From Micromonospora chokoriensis (lineage in GTDB: Bacteria; Actinomycetota; Actinomycetes; Mycobacteriales; Micromonosporaceae): a DNA stretch of 14,690 nucleotides. The translations under genes and the position numbers were made by a program. The notes under the pieces are model-generated. The model was not told the origin of the DNA and ran no database searches. It saw only the letters and a list, made by a program, of their open reading frames with translations. The DNA lies in assembly GCF_000718555.1 (NCBI RefSeq), contig NZ_JOAN01000039.1, positions 1 to 14,690 of the forward strand, written 5' to 3'. Positions 6,712 to 13,654 of this stretch are shown here, piece after piece. The stretch's first letter is position 1, and every line of letters starts with the position of its first letter.

Positions 6712-8364
6712 TCAGAAGCCCCGGCCCCGGCAGAGGCGGATCCACCGGTAGCCGTGGCCTGCGACCTTCACCGCGCCGAGCTTGCCCAACTCGCCGTAGC
6801 CGCGGTCGGCGAGCACGTCGATCGGCAGGTCGGCCTCCGGCTCCAGGCTGCTGAGGTCCACCTCGACGTCGTCGGTGCCCAGGTTGTGCACGAAGACCAT
6901 CGTCCCGGTCGGCCCATCGGCCCGGTGCGCGAGCACTCCGGCCGGCATCGCCACGTCGATGTGGGTGGTCGAGCCGGAGCCGATCTCCGGGGCCTCACGC
7001 AGCGTACGGATCATGCGCTCGAACCAGGCGAGCAGCGACTTCGAGTCGCCGCGCTGGGCGGTGACGTTGACGTTCTGGTAGCCGAAGTCACCCTTGTCGA
7101 TCACCGGGCGGACCAGCTTCTCCTCCTCCGCCGTGGAGAAGCCGGCATTCGGCTGGTACGACCACTGCATGGGAGTACGGATCGCCTCCCGGCCGGGCAG
7201 CGACAGGTCCTCGCCCATCCCGATCTCCTCGCCGTAGCGAAGCACCGGCGTGCCGCGCATCGAGAACTGCAGGGCGTACGCCAGCTCGATGCGCCGTCGG
7301 TCGTTGCCGAGCATCGGGGCGAGCCGGCGGCGGATGCCCCGGTCGTAGATGCGCATGTTCTCGTCCGGGCCGAACTTCGCGTACACCTCGTTGCGCTGTT
7401 CGGTGGTCAGCCGGGACAGGTCGATCTCGTCGTGGTTGCGTAGGAAGGTGGCCCACTGCCCACCGACCGGCAGCTTCGGGGTGTCGCGGAGCGCCTCGAT
7501 GAGCGACTCCGGGTCCTCGCGGGCCAGGGCGAGCATGAGTCGCCCGTTGAGCATGAAGTCGAAGAGCATGTGGATCCGGTTGCCGGAGCCGCTGGTGTCC
7601 CCGAAGAACGTGGGCAGTTGGTCCGGCTCGACGTTCGCCTCGGCCAGCAGGACGGCGTCGCCGCGACGCCACTGCACGTGCTGGCGCATCTCGGTGAGGA
7701 ACTCGAAGTCCTTCGGGGAGTTCGGGTTGCCCGGTTCGGTCTGCTCGATGATGAACGGCACCGCGTCCATCCGGAAGCCGGAGACGCCGAGCTGGAGCCA
7801 GAACGACATGATCTTCTTGATCTCGGCCCGGACCTGCGGGTTGGCGAAGTTGAGGTCCGGCTGGAACTTGTAGAACCGGTGGTAGAACCACGCCTTGGCG
7901 GTCCGGTCGTAACTCCAGGTCTCATCCTGCTCGCCGGGGAAGACCATGCCCTGGTGCCGGTCGGCCGGCTCGGTGTCGGACCAGACGAACCAGTCCCGGT
8001 ACGGCGAGTCCGGCGAGGAGCGGGCGGACTGGAACCACGGGTGCTCGTCGGAGGTGTGGTTGACCACCAGGTCGATGATCACGCGGATGCCCCGGTTCTG
8101 CGCCTGGTGCAGCAGCTCGGCGAAGTCGCCGAGGGTACCGAAGCGGGGATCCACGTTGTAGAAGTCGGTGGCGTCGTAACCGTCGTCGCGGTTCGGTGAC
8201 GGGTGGATCGGGTGCAGCCACAGGCAGGTGACGCCGAGCCGGGCCAGGTAGTCCAGCCGGCCGATCAGCCCGCGGATGTCACCGACCCCGTCGCCGTCGG
8301 AGTCGGCGTACGTGTCGATGTCGAGGCAGTAGACGACGGCTTCGGAATACCAACGGTCACCCAT
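6712..8364 (-). CDS. GH13 alpha-amylase-family enzyme, trehalose-synthase-like, 550 aa
   Basis: Cytoplasmic alpha-glucan or trehalose-converting enzyme. All four GH13 regions are present: DLVVNH at residues 98-103, GFRMDAV with nucleophile Asp200, LLAEANV with acid/base Glu242, and FLRNHDEID with Asp312. The N-terminus (DGDGVGD at 23-29, LWLHPIHPSP at 48-57) and overall length match trehalose synthases (maltose to trehalose isomerases), but it stands alone. No treY, treZ, glgE, glgB or maltokinase (mak, also called pep2) gene is nearby, and no fused maltokinase domain is seen. ATG 8364 begins the conserved GDRWYSEAVVY. The frame stays open far upstream, but that part is antisense to the DUF1349 gene. 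The leader contains an inverted repeat, CGGAG/CTCCG (8367-8382), in which the only Shine-Dalgarno-like GGAG lies 13 nt from the start. Family certain; exact reaction (trehalose synthase versus alpha-glucosidase) uncertain. Confidence 0.92.
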   Translation of the reverse strand: MGDRWYSEAVVYCLDIDTYADSDGDGVGDIRGLIGRLDYLARLGVTCLWLHPIHPSPNRDDGYDATDFYNVDPRFGTLGDFAELLHQAQNRGIRVIIDLVVNHTSDEHPWFQSARSSPDSPYRDWFVWSDTEPADRHQGMVFPGEQDETWSYDRTAKAWFYHRFYKFQPDLNFANPQVRAEIKKIMSFWLQLGVSGFRMDAVPFIIEQTEPGNPNSPKDFEFLTEMRQHVQWRRGDAVLLAEANVEPDQLPTFFGDTSGSGNRIHMLFDFMLNGRLMLALAREDPESLIEALRDTPKLPVGGQWATFLRNHDEIDLSRLTTEQRNEVYAKFGPDENMRIYDRGIRRRLAPMLGNDRRRIELAYALQFSMRGTPVLRYGEEIGMGEDLSLPGREAIRTPMQWSYQPNAGFSTAEEEKLVRPVIDKGDFGYQNVNVTAQRGDSKSLLAWFERMIRTLREAPEIGSGSTTHIDVAMPAGVLAHRADGPTGTMVFVHNLGTDDVEVDLSSLEPEADLPIDVLADRGYGELGKLGAVKVAGHGYRWIRLCRGRGF

Positions 8365-8398
8365 GCCGGAGGAACATCTCCGAACGATCACCGCGGCA

Positions 8399-8421
8399 AA
8401 CCCTTGGTTATCGTGCCGGTC
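8399..8421 (+). promoter_or_regulatory. Candidate leaderless promoter with small palindrome
   Basis: TATCGT (8409-8414) fits the actinobacterial TANNNT -10 box and is followed after 7 nt by the ATG at 8422, which has no Shine-Dalgarno sequence. This is the arrangement of a leaderless mRNA. An AACC-CTT-GGTT inverted repeat (8399-8409) abuts the box and could be an operator shared with the divergent GH13 gene. No convincing -35 is seen. Confidence 0.35.
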
Positions 8422-9036
8422 ATGGGAAACGACCTCGTGCCACCGAGCGAACCGTTGGACTGGTCCCGGGGCAGTTGGCTGCACCCGCCGGTCCGCGTCG
8501 AGGAGGGCCCGGCCGGTGCGCTGCTCGTCGAACCCGCGGCGGAGAGCGACTTCTGGCGGCGGACCAGCTACGGCTTCGTCCACGACAACGGCCCGGCCCT
8601 GCTGGCGCCGCTGCCGGTCGGCACCGCCATGGAGGTGAGCTTCCGGCTCGACTTCTCGGCGCAGTTCGACCAGGCCGGCGCGTTCGTCCGCGTCGACGAA
8701 CGGACCTGGACCAAGGCCGGCGTCGAGGTGAGCGACGGTGAGGCGCAGCTCGGCGCAGTGGTGACCCGGGAGTTCTCCGACTGGTCGGTGGGGCCGGTGC
8801 CGCAGTGGGCCGGCCGGGAGGTGACCGTCCGGGTCAGCCGCGCCGGCGACGCGCTGACCGTCCGCGCTCGGGTCGACGACGAGCCGTGGCGACTGGTCCG
8901 GCTCGCCCCACTGGACCCGGCGGCCGAGGCCCTCGCCGGTCCGTTCTGCTGCGCGCCGACCCGCGCCGGTCTGACTGTGGTGTTCACTGGCTGGCGGCAG
9001 GGCCCGGCGGACACCGCACTGCACCCGGAGCACTGA
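8422..9036 (+). CDS. DUF1349 protein, concanavalin-A-like fold, 204 aa
   Basis: Matches the DUF1349 family, often labelled 'regulation of enolase protein 1'; that name is inherited and should not be read as function. Family signatures are DFWRRTSYGFVHDNG at residues 43-57, the QFDQAGAFVRVDERTW stretch (81-96) leading to KAGVE (98-102), and VVTREFSDWS at 113-122. The fold is a beta sandwich like lectins and glycoside-binding modules, so carbohydrate binding is plausible; no signal peptide is seen, so it is probably cytoplasmic. ATG 8422 directly precedes the family N-terminus; there is no ribosome-binding site but a -10-like box 7 nt upstream suggests leaderless translation. It is divergent from the GH13 gene across 57 bp, so shared regulation is possible. 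Length is usual for the family. Confidence 0.9.
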   Translation: MGNDLVPPSEPLDWSRGSWLHPPVRVEEGPAGALLVEPAAESDFWRRTSYGFVHDNGPALLAPLPVGTAMEVSFRLDFSAQFDQAGAFVRVDERTWTKAGVEVSDGEAQLGAVVTREFSDWSVGPVPQWAGREVTVRVSRAGDALTVRARVDDEPWRLVRLAPLDPAAEALAGPFCCAPTRAGLTVVFTGWRQGPADTALHPEH

Positions 9037-9106
9037 GCACAGGTGTAGTACCGGCCCGGCTGGGTATGACCCTCCGATCCCCAACAGCCGACCGGAAGGA
9101 CGACAA

Positions 9107-9778
9107 ATGGCGTACGCCCAAGCTGGCGACCCGTCCGAGTTCACTGGGTTGACCGGTTGGGTGGCCACGGTGATCGAGGCGATGGGCCCGGTCGGTGTGG
9201 CGCTGCTGGTGGCGCTGGAGAGCATCGTTCCGCCGATTCCCAGCGAGATCGTGCTGGCGCTCGCCGGCTTCCTGGCCCACGAGGGCGAGTTCAACGTCGT
9301 CGTCGTGGTGCTGGCCGCGACGGTCGGCTCGCTGGTCGGCGCGCTGGTGCTCTACTGGCTCGGCGCGGCGCTCGGCGAGGACCGGCTCAAGCGCTGGTTG
9401 GACCGCATCCCGCTGGTGGACAGCGACGATCTGGAGAAGGCCGACAAGTGGTTCGAGCGGCACGGCCGATGGGCGGTGCTGATCGGCCGGGTGGTGCCGG
9501 TGGTCCGCAGCCTGGTCTCCGTGCCGGCCGGGGCCAACCGGATGCCGCTGGGTGAGTTCATCCTGCTCACCACCATCGGCAGCGGTGTGTGGAACGGTCT
9601 CATCGTGGGGGCCGGTTACGCGCTCGGTAGCCGTTGGCAGGACGTCGAGCGCTACAGCGACTGGTTCAACTACGCGATCGTTGCGATCTTCGTGGTGATG
9701 CTGGTCAGCTGGGTGATCCGTAAGCTGCGCCGTCGCCGGGAGCGCGACGACCGGCGGTCGGTGACCGCCGGTCGCTGA
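9107..9778 (+). CDS. DedA-family membrane protein, 223 aa
   Basis: Polytopic membrane protein of the DedA/SNARE-associated superfamily; characterised members act in phospholipid (undecaprenyl phosphate or phosphatidylethanolamine) translocation and membrane homeostasis. Evidence: ALESIVPPIPSEI at residues 36-48 with conserved acidic Glu38 and Glu47, the re-entrant-loop GxxxG-like stretch after it, and GRVVPVVRS at 127-135 with the two conserved arginines Arg128 and Arg134. A basic tail (RKLRRRRERDDRR) follows the last helix. ATG 9107 has GGAAGGA 6 nt upstream. The 70-nt gap after the DUF1349 gene has no clear terminator, so it may be its own unit or read through from upstream. Its last codons form a hairpin. 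Confidence 0.93.
   Translation: MAYAQAGDPSEFTGLTGWVATVIEAMGPVGVALLVALESIVPPIPSEIVLALAGFLAHEGEFNVVVVVLAATVGSLVGALVLYWLGAALGEDRLKRWLDRIPLVDSDDLEKADKWFERHGRWAVLIGRVVPVVRSLVSVPAGANRMPLGEFILLTTIGSGVWNGLIVGAGYALGSRWQDVERYSDWFNYAIVAIFVVMLVSWVIRKLRRRRERDDRRSVTAGR
9748..9774. terminator. Hairpin overlapping the 3' end of the DedA gene
   Basis: CGACCGGCGGTC (9748-9759) pairs perfectly with GACCGCCGGTCG (9763-9774), a 12-bp stem with a 3-nt loop (GGT). It lies inside the last codons of the DedA gene. The opposing insertase gene ends at 9785, only 6 nt past the DedA stop, which leaves no room for an intergenic terminator. Probably serves both strands. Confidence 0.7.
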
Positions 9779-9784
9779 TCCGCG

Positions 9785-10531
9785 CTACCGGTCAGCCGGC
9801 GACGGCACCGCCTGAGGTCGGCGCAGCACCGCCTGCTCGACGGCCGACCACACGCTCGTGGTCACCAGGTAGATCACCGCGGCGAGCGGCAGCACCAGCG
9901 CGACAAGCACCGTCGCGAACGGCAGCAGGGGCAGCAGCCGGCCGAGCGTGGCCGCCCCCGGCCCCTCTGCGGGCGTACCGGCCACCGTGCCGACCGCCGC
10001 CGACGCCCGGCGGGCCCGCCGCGACGACCACCAGGCCACCACCAGCAACACGGCCAGCAGTACGCCGAACAGCGGCCCGGCCGCACCGGCCAGCCCGTCG
10101 CTGAGATGGTGACCCAACGGCACACCGGCCAACCGCTCGTCCAGCAGCCCGGTGCCGCCCTCGTTCGTGCTGAACAGCCGGTACAGGACCAGCAGGAACG
10201 GCGCCTGGAGCAGCACCGGCAGGCAGCCGGTGATCGGGTTCGCGCCGGCCTCGCGGTACAACGTGAACACCTCGCGCTGAAGCGTCGCCGGGTCGTCGGC
10301 GTACCGCTGCTGGAGGTCGCGCACCTGGGGGGCGAGCGCCGCGCGGCGTCGCTCGCCGCGGACCTGCGCGACGGTGAGTGGCGAGATCAGCAGGCGGACG
10401 GCGATGGTGAGCAGCACGATGGCGGCGGCGGTCGCCGTGCCGTCGGCAAGTGGTGCGAGTAGATCGGTGAGCCAGGACAGCGCGGTGCCGGCAGCGCTGA
10501 CCGCGCCGTGCAGTGGTGCGAAGGCGAGCAT
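9785..10531 (-). CDS. YidC/Oxa1-family membrane protein insertase paralogue, 248 aa
   Basis: Membrane insertase or chaperone for helical membrane proteins. The conserved first core helix ends in the hydrophilic-groove arginine (Arg46 in AVRLLISPLT). It is followed by the charged amphipathic cytoplasmic hairpin (about residues 58-95, VRDLQQRYADD) and then helix 2 (NPITGCLPVLLQAPFLLVLY, about 98-118). Two more hydrophobic regions close the protein. Start ATG 10531 has GAGGGG 6 nt upstream. At 248 residues it is short, and it lacks the long basic C-terminal tail and the rnpA/jag (dnaA-region) neighbourhood of the main yidC, so it is probably a second, specialised copy. It lies 100 nt downstream of a small membrane-protein gene on the same strand and is likely co-transcribed. 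Substrate unknown. Stop is TAG. Confidence 0.9.
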   Translation of the reverse strand: MLAFAPLHGAVSAAGTALSWLTDLLAPLADGTATAAAIVLLTIAVRLLISPLTVAQVRGERRRAALAPQVRDLQQRYADDPATLQREVFTLYREAGANPITGCLPVLLQAPFLLVLYRLFSTNEGGTGLLDERLAGVPLGHHLSDGLAGAAGPLFGVLLAVLLVVAWWSSRRARRASAAVGTVAGTPAEGPGAATLGRLLPLLPFATVLVALVLPLAAVIYLVTTSVWSAVEQAVLRRPQAVPSPADR

Positions 10532-10631
10532 GGGAAACCCCTCGGTCCGATTCCGGTGCGGCCCTCCCCGGGCGGCAATCGCTGCGCAGGGGGGCCGATG
10601 ACGGCGGGATCGGCCGCGCGGCGGCGTGGCG

Positions 10632-10925
10632 CTACGCGGCCGAGGGGTGCCCGGGAGCGCGGGGGCGAGGTCGACCGTCGGCGTCCGGGTCGATCTGGCG
10701 AGGCATTCGGCGACCACGGGAGCGAGCGCGCAACGCCGCGCAACGCGGCCCGGCACCGGGCGCACCCGCGCCGTCGCGGACCCGTGCGACAAGCAGCACC
10801 GCCAGCAGCACCAGGGCCGTCAACGCGGTGCCGGCCAGCAGGTCGCCCGGGCCGCCCGCGAGCAGGGTGAGCTGGGCGAACGCGGACATCCACGCAACCC
10901 CGAGAAAGCTCAGCGGCACCGGCAC
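10632..10925 (-). CDS. Small membrane-anchored protein beside YidC paralogue, possibly DUF6412, 97 aa
   Basis: The N-terminal half is hydrophobic (LSFLGVAWMSAFAQLTLL and then LLAGTALTALVLLAVLLVA), giving one or two membrane helices. The C-terminal half is basic and ends in RQIDPDADGRPRPRAPG, a proline/arginine-rich tail I associate from memory with actinobacterial DUF6412 proteins found next to YidC-like genes. The start is taken as GTG 10925: a TATGCT box lies 6 nt upstream and no ribosome-binding site is seen, which suggests a leaderless transcript. The frame runs open much further upstream but that part is antisense to the ligase gene. It probably heads a two-gene unit with the insertase downstream. 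Function unknown; a dedicated partner or substrate of the insertase is inference. Confidence 0.72.
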   Translation of the reverse strand: MPVPLSFLGVAWMSAFAQLTLLAGGPGDLLAGTALTALVLLAVLLVARVRDGAGAPGAGPRCAALRARSRGRRMPRQIDPDADGRPRPRAPGHPSAA

Positions 10926-10931
10926 GGGCCC

Positions 10932-10937
10932 AGCATA
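10932..10937 (-). promoter_or_regulatory. -10 box of a leaderless promoter for the small gene/YidC unit
   Basis: Complement reads TATGCT, fitting TANNNT, followed by GGGCCC and then the GTG start at 10925. The 6-nt spacing places the transcription start at or next to the start codon. No good -35 at 16-18 bp. Confidence 0.4.
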
Positions 10938-11020
10938 GGACCCGCTGTCACGTCGCCCAGCCGCATCTGACGGCCCGCCACGAGTACGCCGCGCCACCGC
11001 CACGTTTCCCGGCATCGCCA

Positions 11021-11036
11021 CGTTGGGTAACCAACG
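11021..11036. promoter_or_regulatory. 16-bp near-perfect palindrome, candidate operator
   Basis: CGTTGG (11021-11026), GTAA, CCAACG (11031-11036): seven of eight symmetric base pairs match. It lies 42 nt before the ligase start and 95 nt from the divergent small gene. The three-gene operon that follows ends in a LacI-family regulator, whose dimers bind palindromes of this size, so autoregulation is plausible. The right half AACCAACG also occurs at 2804-2811. Confidence 0.45.
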
Positions 11037-11078
11037 GCGGACCGACGCGGACGGCCCGCGAACGGTAGGAACGGACGG

Positions 11079-12224
11079 GTGATGTCGATGACCGGTCAGG
11101 TGGCGGAGGCGCCCAGCGACATGGCGGCGGCGACCGGGTTGCTCACCGTGGGTGTCGAGGAGGAGTTCCTGCTCGTCGACCCGCACACCGGGGCCGCGGT
11201 GCCAGCAGTCGACCTGGTCATGGAGCAGGTGCCGGCCGAACTTCGCGGGCAGGTGGAGCGGGAGTTCCAGACCAGTCAGATCGAGATCGGCAGCCCGCCC
11301 GGTCTGGAGCTCTCGTCGATTCGGCACTCCCTCGGCGTACTGCGTCAGGCGCTCGCCGACGCCGCCGAGCGGGCCGGCGTACGCCTGCTCGCCATCGGCA
11401 CCGGCCCGGTGGACGGCCCGGTGCCACCGGTGGTGGACAAGCCCCGCTTCGACCGGATGATCGAGCGGTTCCGGCTGCTCGTCCCCGGCCCCGGCAACAA
11501 CGGCATGCACGTGCACGTGGGCGTGCCCGACCCGGACACCGGCGTGCAGGTGCTCAACCACGTACGGCCGTGGCTGCCGCTGCTGCACGCGGTGACCACC
11601 AACTCGCCGTTCGCCCGGGGCGAGGACACCGGCTATGCCAGTTGGCGTTCGGTGGAGTGGGAGCGCTGGCCCTCGGTGGCCCCGACGCCGTTTCTGCAGT
11701 CGCACGAGCACTACCAGCGGCTGATCGGCCAGTTGATCTCCAGCGGGGTGATGCTCGACGAGGGGATGCTCTACTGGTACGCCCGACTGTCGGCGAAGTA
11801 CCCGACGGTGGAGCTGCGGATCGGCGACGTCTGCCCGTCGGTCGACGACGCGGTGCTGGTCGCCGCGCTGGTCCGGGCGCTGGTGGCCACCGCCATGGCG
11901 GATGTCGAAGCCGGCCGTCCGGCGTTGCAGACCGATCATCACCTGCTGGTCGGGGCGCACTGGCGGGCCGCCCACGACGGCCTGGAAGGCGAGGCCGTCG
12001 ACGTCACCACCGGTGAGCTGCGCCCGGCCTGGGAGTTGGTGGACCGGTTCGTCGAGCGGATGCGGCCGGCGCTGGAGCAGCACGACGACTGGGCCGAGGT
12101 GACCGACCTGCTGGGTGGGTTGCGCCGGCACGGCAGCGGTGCGGCACGGCAGCGCGCGGTGTTCGAACGCACCGGCCGACTCACCGACGTGGTACAGGAC
12201 GTCGCGCGGCAGACCCGCGGCTGA
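11079..12224 (+). CDS. YbdK/GCS2-type carboxylate-amine ligase (glutamate-cysteine-ligase-like), 381 aa
   Basis: ATP-dependent ligase of the GCS2 family, joining a carboxylate such as glutamate to an amine such as cysteine. Evidence: TVGVEEEFLLVD at residues 23-34 (glutamate and metal-binding acids), MHVHVGV at 143-149, and YPTVELRIGDVCPSVDDAV from 241. Length is normal for YbdK-type enzymes (about 370-390). Three starts are close together: GTG 11079 (AGGA 8 nt upstream), ATG 11082 and ATG 11088; I keep 11079 for spacing, but 11082 is nearly as good. First gene of a tight operon: the flavoprotein starts 23 nt downstream. Actinomycetes normally make mycothiol rather than glutathione, so the true product may be gamma-glutamylcysteine, an ergothioneine precursor or another amide. 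Physiological activity of many YbdK members is weak or unknown. Confidence 0.9.
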   Translation: MMSMTGQVAEAPSDMAAATGLLTVGVEEEFLLVDPHTGAAVPAVDLVMEQVPAELRGQVEREFQTSQIEIGSPPGLELSSIRHSLGVLRQALADAAERAGVRLLAIGTGPVDGPVPPVVDKPRFDRMIERFRLLVPGPGNNGMHVHVGVPDPDTGVQVLNHVRPWLPLLHAVTTNSPFARGEDTGYASWRSVEWERWPSVAPTPFLQSHEHYQRLIGQLISSGVMLDEGMLYWYARLSAKYPTVELRIGDVCPSVDDAVLVAALVRALVATAMADVEAGRPALQTDHHLLVGAHWRAAHDGLEGEAVDVTTGELRPAWELVDRFVERMRPALEQHDDWAEVTDLLGGLRRHGSGAARQRAVFERTGRLTDVVQDVARQTRG

Positions 12225-12247
12225 TCACCGCGTGACAGGATGAACCC

Positions 12248-13627
12248 GTGGCGCAACGGCTGATCGTCATCGGCGGGGACGCCGCCGGAATGTCGGCGGC
12301 GTCCCAGGCCCGACGCCGCCGCGACCGTGCCGACCTGGAGATCGTGGTCTTCGAGCGGGGCCACTTCACCTCCTACTCGGCGTGCGGCATCCCGTACTGG
12401 ATCAGTGGCCTGGTGCCCGGCCCGGAGGAGTTGATCGCCCGCGACCCGGAGACGTTCCGCACCAAGTACGCGATGGACGTGCGGATGCGCCACGAGGTCA
12501 CCTCCATCGACCTGGACCGCCGCGAGGTGGTGGCCCAGGACCTGGAGGGCGGCGGCGAGGTCCGCGAGCGCTTCGACGACCTGGTGTACGCCACCGGCGC
12601 GGTGCCGGTGAAGCCGCCGTGGGCAGTCACCGACGCGGGCGGCGTGTTCGGCATGCAGACCCTCGACGACGGTGCGGCGCTGCGCGACTGGCTGGACGCC
12701 GAGCCGCAGCCGCGCCAGGCCGTGGTGGTCGGCGGCGGGTACATCGGCGTCGAGATGGCCGAGGCATTGATCCAACGCGGCCTCTCGGTGACCCTGGTGG
12801 AGGCGGGCGAGCAGCCCATGTCGACGGTGGATGGCGACATGGGCGAGTTGGTCGCCGAGGCGATGCGCGGCCTCGGCATCACGATCCGCAGCGGCCTGTC
12901 GGTGACCGGCCTTCAGGAGCGGGACGGCCGGGTGTCCGCCGTGGTCACCGCCGAGGGGCCGATCCCGGCCGACGTCGTGGTCATGGGCCTCGGCGTACGC
13001 CCCAACACCGCGCTCGCGGAGGCGGCCGGGCTGCCGCTCGGGCCGACCGGCGCGATCCGGGTCGACCGCCGGATGCGGGTGCCCGGGTTCCCCGGGATCT
13101 GGGCGGCCGGTGACTGCGTGGAGACCCTGCACCGGGTCAGCGGGTTGCCGGTGCACGTGCCGCTCGGCACGCACGCCAACAAGCAGGGCCGGGTCGCCGG
13201 GACCAACATCGGCGGCGGGTACGCCACCTTCGCGGGCGTGATCGGCACGGCGGTGACCAAGGTCTGTGACCTGGAGGTGGGTCGGACGGGCCTGCGCGAG
13301 CGCGACGCCGCGGCCGCCGGCTTCGAGTTCGTCTCGGTGATCGCCGAGTCGACCAACCGGGCCGGTTACTACCCCGGTGCCCGGCCGATGACGGTCAAGC
13401 TGATCGCCGAGCGTCCGAGCGGCCGGTTGCTCGGCGCTCAGATAGTCGGGTGGTCCGAGGCGGCCAAACGGATCGACACGCTGGCCGTGGCGCTGTGGAA
13501 CGGCATGACGGTGGACGATATGACGGCACTGGACCTGGGCTACGCTCCGCCGTACGCGCCGGTGTGGGATCCGGTGCTGATCGCCGCCCGAAAAGCGGTC
13601 GACGCGCTCGCCGCGCTCGACCGTTGA
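12248..13627 (+). CDS. CoA-disulfide-reductase-like FAD/NAD(P)H oxidoreductase, 459 aa
   Basis: Flavoprotein of the single-cysteine pyridine-nucleotide disulfide reductase class (CoA disulfide reductase, NADH oxidase/peroxidase). Residues 8-15 (IGGDAAGM) bind FAD; Cys46 in SYSACGIPYWISG is the redox-active cysteine; VVVGGGYIG at 159-167 binds NAD(P)H; GIWAAGDC at 283-290 is the second FAD motif. The C-terminal YAPPYAPVWDPV from 432 matches the conserved tyrosine-containing segment of CoA disulfide reductases. GTG 12248 follows AGGA by 7 nt. Likely reaction: NAD(P)H-dependent reduction of CoA disulfide, CoA-thiol mixed disulfide or polysulfide. No rhodanese domain is fused. It sits between the ligase (23 nt gap) and the LacI gene (27 nt gap), pointing to low-molecular-weight thiol metabolism for the operon. 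The exact substrate cannot be read from sequence. Confidence 0.9.
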   Translation: MAQRLIVIGGDAAGMSAASQARRRRDRADLEIVVFERGHFTSYSACGIPYWISGLVPGPEELIARDPETFRTKYAMDVRMRHEVTSIDLDRREVVAQDLEGGGEVRERFDDLVYATGAVPVKPPWAVTDAGGVFGMQTLDDGAALRDWLDAEPQPRQAVVVGGGYIGVEMAEALIQRGLSVTLVEAGEQPMSTVDGDMGELVAEAMRGLGITIRSGLSVTGLQERDGRVSAVVTAEGPIPADVVVMGLGVRPNTALAEAAGLPLGPTGAIRVDRRMRVPGFPGIWAAGDCVETLHRVSGLPVHVPLGTHANKQGRVAGTNIGGGYATFAGVIGTAVTKVCDLEVGRTGLRERDAAAAGFEFVSVIAESTNRAGYYPGARPMTVKLIAERPSGRLLGAQIVGWSEAAKRIDTLAVALWNGMTVDDMTALDLGYAPPYAPVWDPVLIAARKAVDALAALDR

Positions 13628-13654
13628 CCCGCGCCCGCCGTGGAGGACCACCCC

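Noticed and set aside
8365..9294. N-terminal extension of the GH13 frame on the minus strand
   Set aside because: It is antisense to the DUF1349 gene, and the enzyme's conserved N-terminus starts at ATG 8364.
10926..12131. Long upstream extension of the small membrane protein gene on the minus strand
   Set aside because: This part is antisense to the ligase gene and the promoter gap; hydrophobic protein-like sequence begins only at GTG 10925, next to a -10 box.
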